Positions 61,881 through 64,000 of a stretch of 64,000 nucleotides of DNA are shown piece by piece. The notes below the pieces were generated by a model. The model saw only the letters and a list, made by a program, of their open reading frames with translations, ran no database searches and was not told the DNA's origin. Position numbers and translations under genes: made by a program. The stretch comes from Pseudomonas sp. S06B 330 (GTDB taxonomy: Bacteria > Pseudomonadota > Gammaproteobacteria > Pseudomonadales > Pseudomonadaceae), in assembly GCF_002845275.2 (NCBI RefSeq), contig NZ_CP088149.1, positions 2,476,501 to 2,540,500 on the forward strand, written 5' to 3'. Each line of letters begins with the position of its first letter. The stretch's first letter is position 1.

Positions 61881-62887
61881 TAGGTTTCCAGGGCTTTAAA
61901 TATCTATCACTCGTTACGCTACTTGGGGTTTTTGCAATTTTTTCAGTATCTTCATTTGCGGCATTGTCGCCGGCTCAGCAGGCGGCGAAAGAGCGCGGCA
62001 TAATGCTGTACAATCAATATAAACCCGCCGAAAAGGAGTTGCGTATTGCCGCTGAAGCGGGAGACGCAGAGGCGCAGTTTTATTTAGGCGAAGACCTTCG
62101 CCATAAAAGTCGTTACATGACAGCAGAGGCCAGAAATTTTCTTGAGGCCTCTGCGAGTCAAGGCAACCTCTATGCAATGATTCGCCTGGGCCATAGCGGT
62201 AGCGGGCTTTGCAATATATTAGGTAATTGCCCAGCAGGCTATAAAAGTTCAGACGACTGGTCTTTGGAGGCATGGAAAATATCCAAAGCGCTAGCCGCAA
62301 AAGGAGACCCGGAAGGGTTGTATATTTTTTATCGCGTGACGGGAGAATTAGAGTTTTTAGTTAAATCTGCTGAAGCAGGATTCCCATTTGCTCAGTATTG
62401 GTTGGCAAGAAGATACCATAACGGCGATGGGTTTTTTTGGCTACCTTGGCGACGCAGCCAGGAAATTGAGCGCTGGTACAAAGCTGCCGCTGAAAATGGT
62501 CACCCAGAAGCCATGGTTAGGTACGCCGTTATCATTTATGAAAACCAAGGCGACATGGCGGTGGTGCGTTACTGGATTGAAGAAGCGGCAAAAACAGGTT
62601 ATCAAAATGGTGTAGGTCACTTGGCCTCTGAATATGCGCACTTGCGAACCTATTTTGATTTTCCGCTCGACTTAATCAAAGCTTATGGCTTGACGTCATT
62701 ATTATTAGTGCTTGATGGTGGCGGAGACACATTAAGATTTACAGAAAGACATCTTGTCAAAATATCCGCCCAGATGACCCCCGAACAAATCGAACAAGGA
62801 AAAGCCTTCGCATTGGAATGGCAGGCCGCCAACCCACGACCTATTTCATTCTTCCCAATGATGCTTGACCCGTTGGATTCTTTTTGA
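61877..62887 (+). CDS. Sel1-repeat exported protein 4, candidate immunity (type B)
   Basis: 336 residues with signal peptide (nearly the same as copy 2) and Sel1 repeats. C-terminal half type B (YWIEEAAKTGYQNGVGHLAS, DLIKAYGLTS, ISAQM); the middle (YKSSDDWSLEAWKISKALAAKG) matches copy 1. Pairs with the type-B tip of orphan 3. Last intact gene of the array. Confidence 0.8.
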   Translation: MIGFQGFKYLSLVTLLGVFAIFSVSSFAALSPAQQAAKERGIMLYNQYKPAEKELRIAAEAGDAEAQFYLGEDLRHKSRYMTAEARNFLEASASQGNLYAMIRLGHSGSGLCNILGNCPAGYKSSDDWSLEAWKISKALAAKGDPEGLYIFYRVTGELEFLVKSAEAGFPFAQYWLARRYHNGDGFFWLPWRRSQEIERWYKAAAENGHPEAMVRYAVIIYENQGDMAVVRYWIEEAAKTGYQNGVGHLASEYAHLRTYFDFPLDLIKAYGLTSLLLVLDGGGDTLRFTERHLVKISAQMTPEQIEQGKAFALEWQAANPRPISFFPMMLDPLDSF

Positions 62888-62970
62888 TTTTTGTACGCCA
62901 TATAAAAATTTCAAAACTTCAAATTGGCTACACCACGTGATGTTGCAAAATACAGGCGAGATGGCCTGAA
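62888..62970 (+). pseudogene. Possible decayed fifth toxin-tip remnant
   Basis: After the stop the sequence still resembles the linker (ACGCCATATAAAAATT against AGGTCATATGAGGATT), and at 62935-62965 GATGTTGCAAAATACAGGCGA resembles the conserved end of the toxin tips (encoding GGVAKYTGEG). The match is imperfect and short, so this is tentative. Confidence 0.35.
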
Positions 62971-63067
62971 AGCCCGCCTAGGCGTAACCCAAGCATCGAT
63001 GGGGCAGAGACGGCCCTTCGGCTGCTCCTCGGTCGGAAGGGGCGCGAGTTTTGGTTACTTTGGCCCA
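62971..63067. other. Gap before dnr, no gene recognised
   Basis: About 100 GC-rich bases with no start, hairpin or operator I can support. The stretch around GCGAGTTTTGGTTACTTTGG resembles fragments that recur in Pseudomonas genomes, but I cannot identify the element. Confidence 0.3.
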
Positions 63068-63745
63068 TCAATGCTGGTAATCGACCAGCGCCTCAGTCGC
63101 CAATATACGAATGTCACGTCGCTCCATGGCAATCAAACCGTGCTCCACCAAGCGATGGAGGATGCGCGAAAACGTCTCCGGTTGAATCCCCAGTTTCGAC
63201 GCTACCAGGCGCTTGGGCACTTGCAAGACCACGCGATCATCCTGCGGGTCGCGCTCCTGCAGGAGGTAGTTGATCACCCGTTGACTGGCGCTGGCCAAGG
63301 TCAGGGTGTCGATGTCCTTGAGGCGCTGGTGCAGGTTGATGCTCATGCTGGCGAGGATCGACAGGCACACCTGTGGCTGGTCTTCGAGGGCATTGCGGTA
63401 GTGGTTGCCTTCGATGCTGATCACCACGCTGTCCTTGAGCGCGGTGGCGCTGACCGGGTAGTAGCGGGTCTGGCTGAACAGCAGGGCTTCGGCAAAGGAC
63501 TGCCCCGGCTGAATCACCTCGACGAGGTTTTCCTGACCTTGGGCGGTGATGCGGTAGAGCTTGATCTGGCCACTGACCAGGAGGAAAAAACGCTTGGCCG
63601 GATCACGCTGGTGCATGAGGGTGTCGTGACAACTCAGGCGCCGCTGCATGGCCAGGCCGCAGACTTGCTCGAAAATGTTCTCAGGCAATTGGTTGAACAG
63701 GTGATGACGGCGTAAAAACAGTACATGTGATGGGTGGGTCAGCAT
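63068..63745 (-). CDS. dnr: Crp/Fnr-family regulator of the Dnr type
   Basis: 225 residues: cyclic-nucleotide-fold sensor domain (about 15-140), dimerisation helix and a C-terminal helix-turn-helix with KRLVASKLGIQPETFSRILHRL. The N-terminal cysteines that hold the Fnr/Anr 4Fe-4S cluster are absent, as in Dnr, which senses NO through haem. The recognition helix (PETFSRILH) is that of Dnr/Anr proteins binding TTGAT-N4-ATCAA, so the boxes at 37-47 kb may be its targets together with Anr. Lies downstream of narL on the same strand, about 90 bases away. Confidence 0.88.
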   Translation of the reverse strand: MLTHPSHVLFLRRHHLFNQLPENIFEQVCGLAMQRRLSCHDTLMHQRDPAKRFFLLVSGQIKLYRITAQGQENLVEVIQPGQSFAEALLFSQTRYYPVSATALKDSVVISIEGNHYRNALEDQPQVCLSILASMSINLHQRLKDIDTLTLASASQRVINYLLQERDPQDDRVVLQVPKRLVASKLGIQPETFSRILHRLVEHGLIAMERRDIRILATEALVDYQH

Positions 63746-63832
63746 GGGATACCTCCGCTGACCGCCATGGTAGAGCGCCAGGCGCCACGGGCCTATGCCT
63801 CTGCCGGCCTACCTCCAAAGGGGCAGTCCGGG

Positions 63833-64000
63833 TTAATGACGCAGGTGCTCCATGGCCCAGACAGCGGCCTCGACCCGCGAGCGCAGGCCGAGTTTGTGCA
63901 GCAGGTTTTTCACATGGACTTTGACTGTGCCTTCGGTAATCCCCAGCTTGTGGCCGATGACTTTGTTGCTGTAGCCGCTGGCAATGGTCTTGAGGACCTG
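63833..64000 (-). CDS. narL: NarL response regulator, C-terminal end only
   Basis: The last 55 codons of a LuxR/NarL-type regulator enter from the right edge: helix-turn-helix with [20 protein letters not shown] and [19 protein letters not shown], stop at 63833. The receiver domain is outside the window. Wording of the helices and the neighbouring dnr point to NarL, the nitrate-responsive regulator, but another member of the family is possible. Confidence 0.8.
   Translation of the reverse strand, partial: QVLKTIASGYSNKVIGHKLGITEGTVKVHVKNLLHKLGLRSRVEAAVWAMEHLRH

Noticed and set aside
57259..62887. Array as an insertion-sequence or transposon structure
   Set aside because: No transposase, terminal inverted repeats or target duplications; the repeats are the gene units themselves.

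Overview
The window looks like chromosomal DNA of a Pseudomonas, probably from the fluorescens/putida side of the genus. Codon use is GC-rich, the glgE–treS/maltokinase–glgB operon and a complete type VI secretion cluster (with sigma-54 activator, FHA protein, phosphatase and kinase) follow Pseudomonas arrangements, and there is a denitrification or anaerobic block with perfect Anr/Dnr boxes (TTGAT-N4-ATCAA), a NorR regulator, a Dnr-type regulator and the end of a NarL gene. Species assignment is inference. I see no tRNA, rRNA, CRISPR array or insertion sequence.

Layout. (1) 1-7.4 kb: GlgE pathway operon, truncated at the left edge. Trehalose is isomerised and phosphorylated by the TreS-maltokinase fusion, polymerised by GlgE and branched by GlgB. 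(2) 7.4-16.2 kb: a sigma-54 promoter with upstream palindromic sites, then hcp, vgrG, a DUF4123 adaptor and a LysM effector. Opposite these lie two SUMF/FGE-fold lipoproteins, with a decayed second copy of the effector C-terminus between them. (3) 16.5-37.0 kb: structural T6SS genes tssA-B-C-E-F-G-H, sfa, a small lipoprotein, fha, tssJ-K-L-M, stp1 and stk1, tightly packed and often overlapping. (4) 37.1-49.8 kb: oxygen- and NO-responsive genes. These are two CopD-like membrane proteins, a HemN paralogue without cluster cysteines, true hemN, nnrS, a hemerythrin, norR, pdxH, moaB-moeA and ubiUVT. Anr boxes, triple NorR boxes and -24/-12 promoters can be read directly. (5) 49.9-63.0 kb: a second vgrG island: vgrG, DUF4123 adaptor, a 1128-residue LysM effector and its Sel1-repeat immunity candidate, followed by three tandem orphan toxin-C-terminus/immunity units and perhaps a decayed fourth. 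(6) 63.1-64 kb: dnr-like regulator and the 3' end of narL, both on the minus strand.

The most striking content is in the two effector loci. The two effectors appear to share a backbone (LysM, helical region, Gly/Ala-rich region) but carry unrelated C-termini, each next to a different family of exported protein. In the 52.8-62.9 kb island the C-terminus and the Sel1 protein were duplicated together. The toxin tips alternate between two sequence types (A-B-A-B), and the C-terminal halves of the Sel1 proteins alternate in the same order. That is the pattern expected of cognate toxin-immunity pairs in a cassette array, like those described for CDI and Rhs toxins. Two of the three orphan units are damaged in the toxin part, while all four Sel1 genes remain intact.
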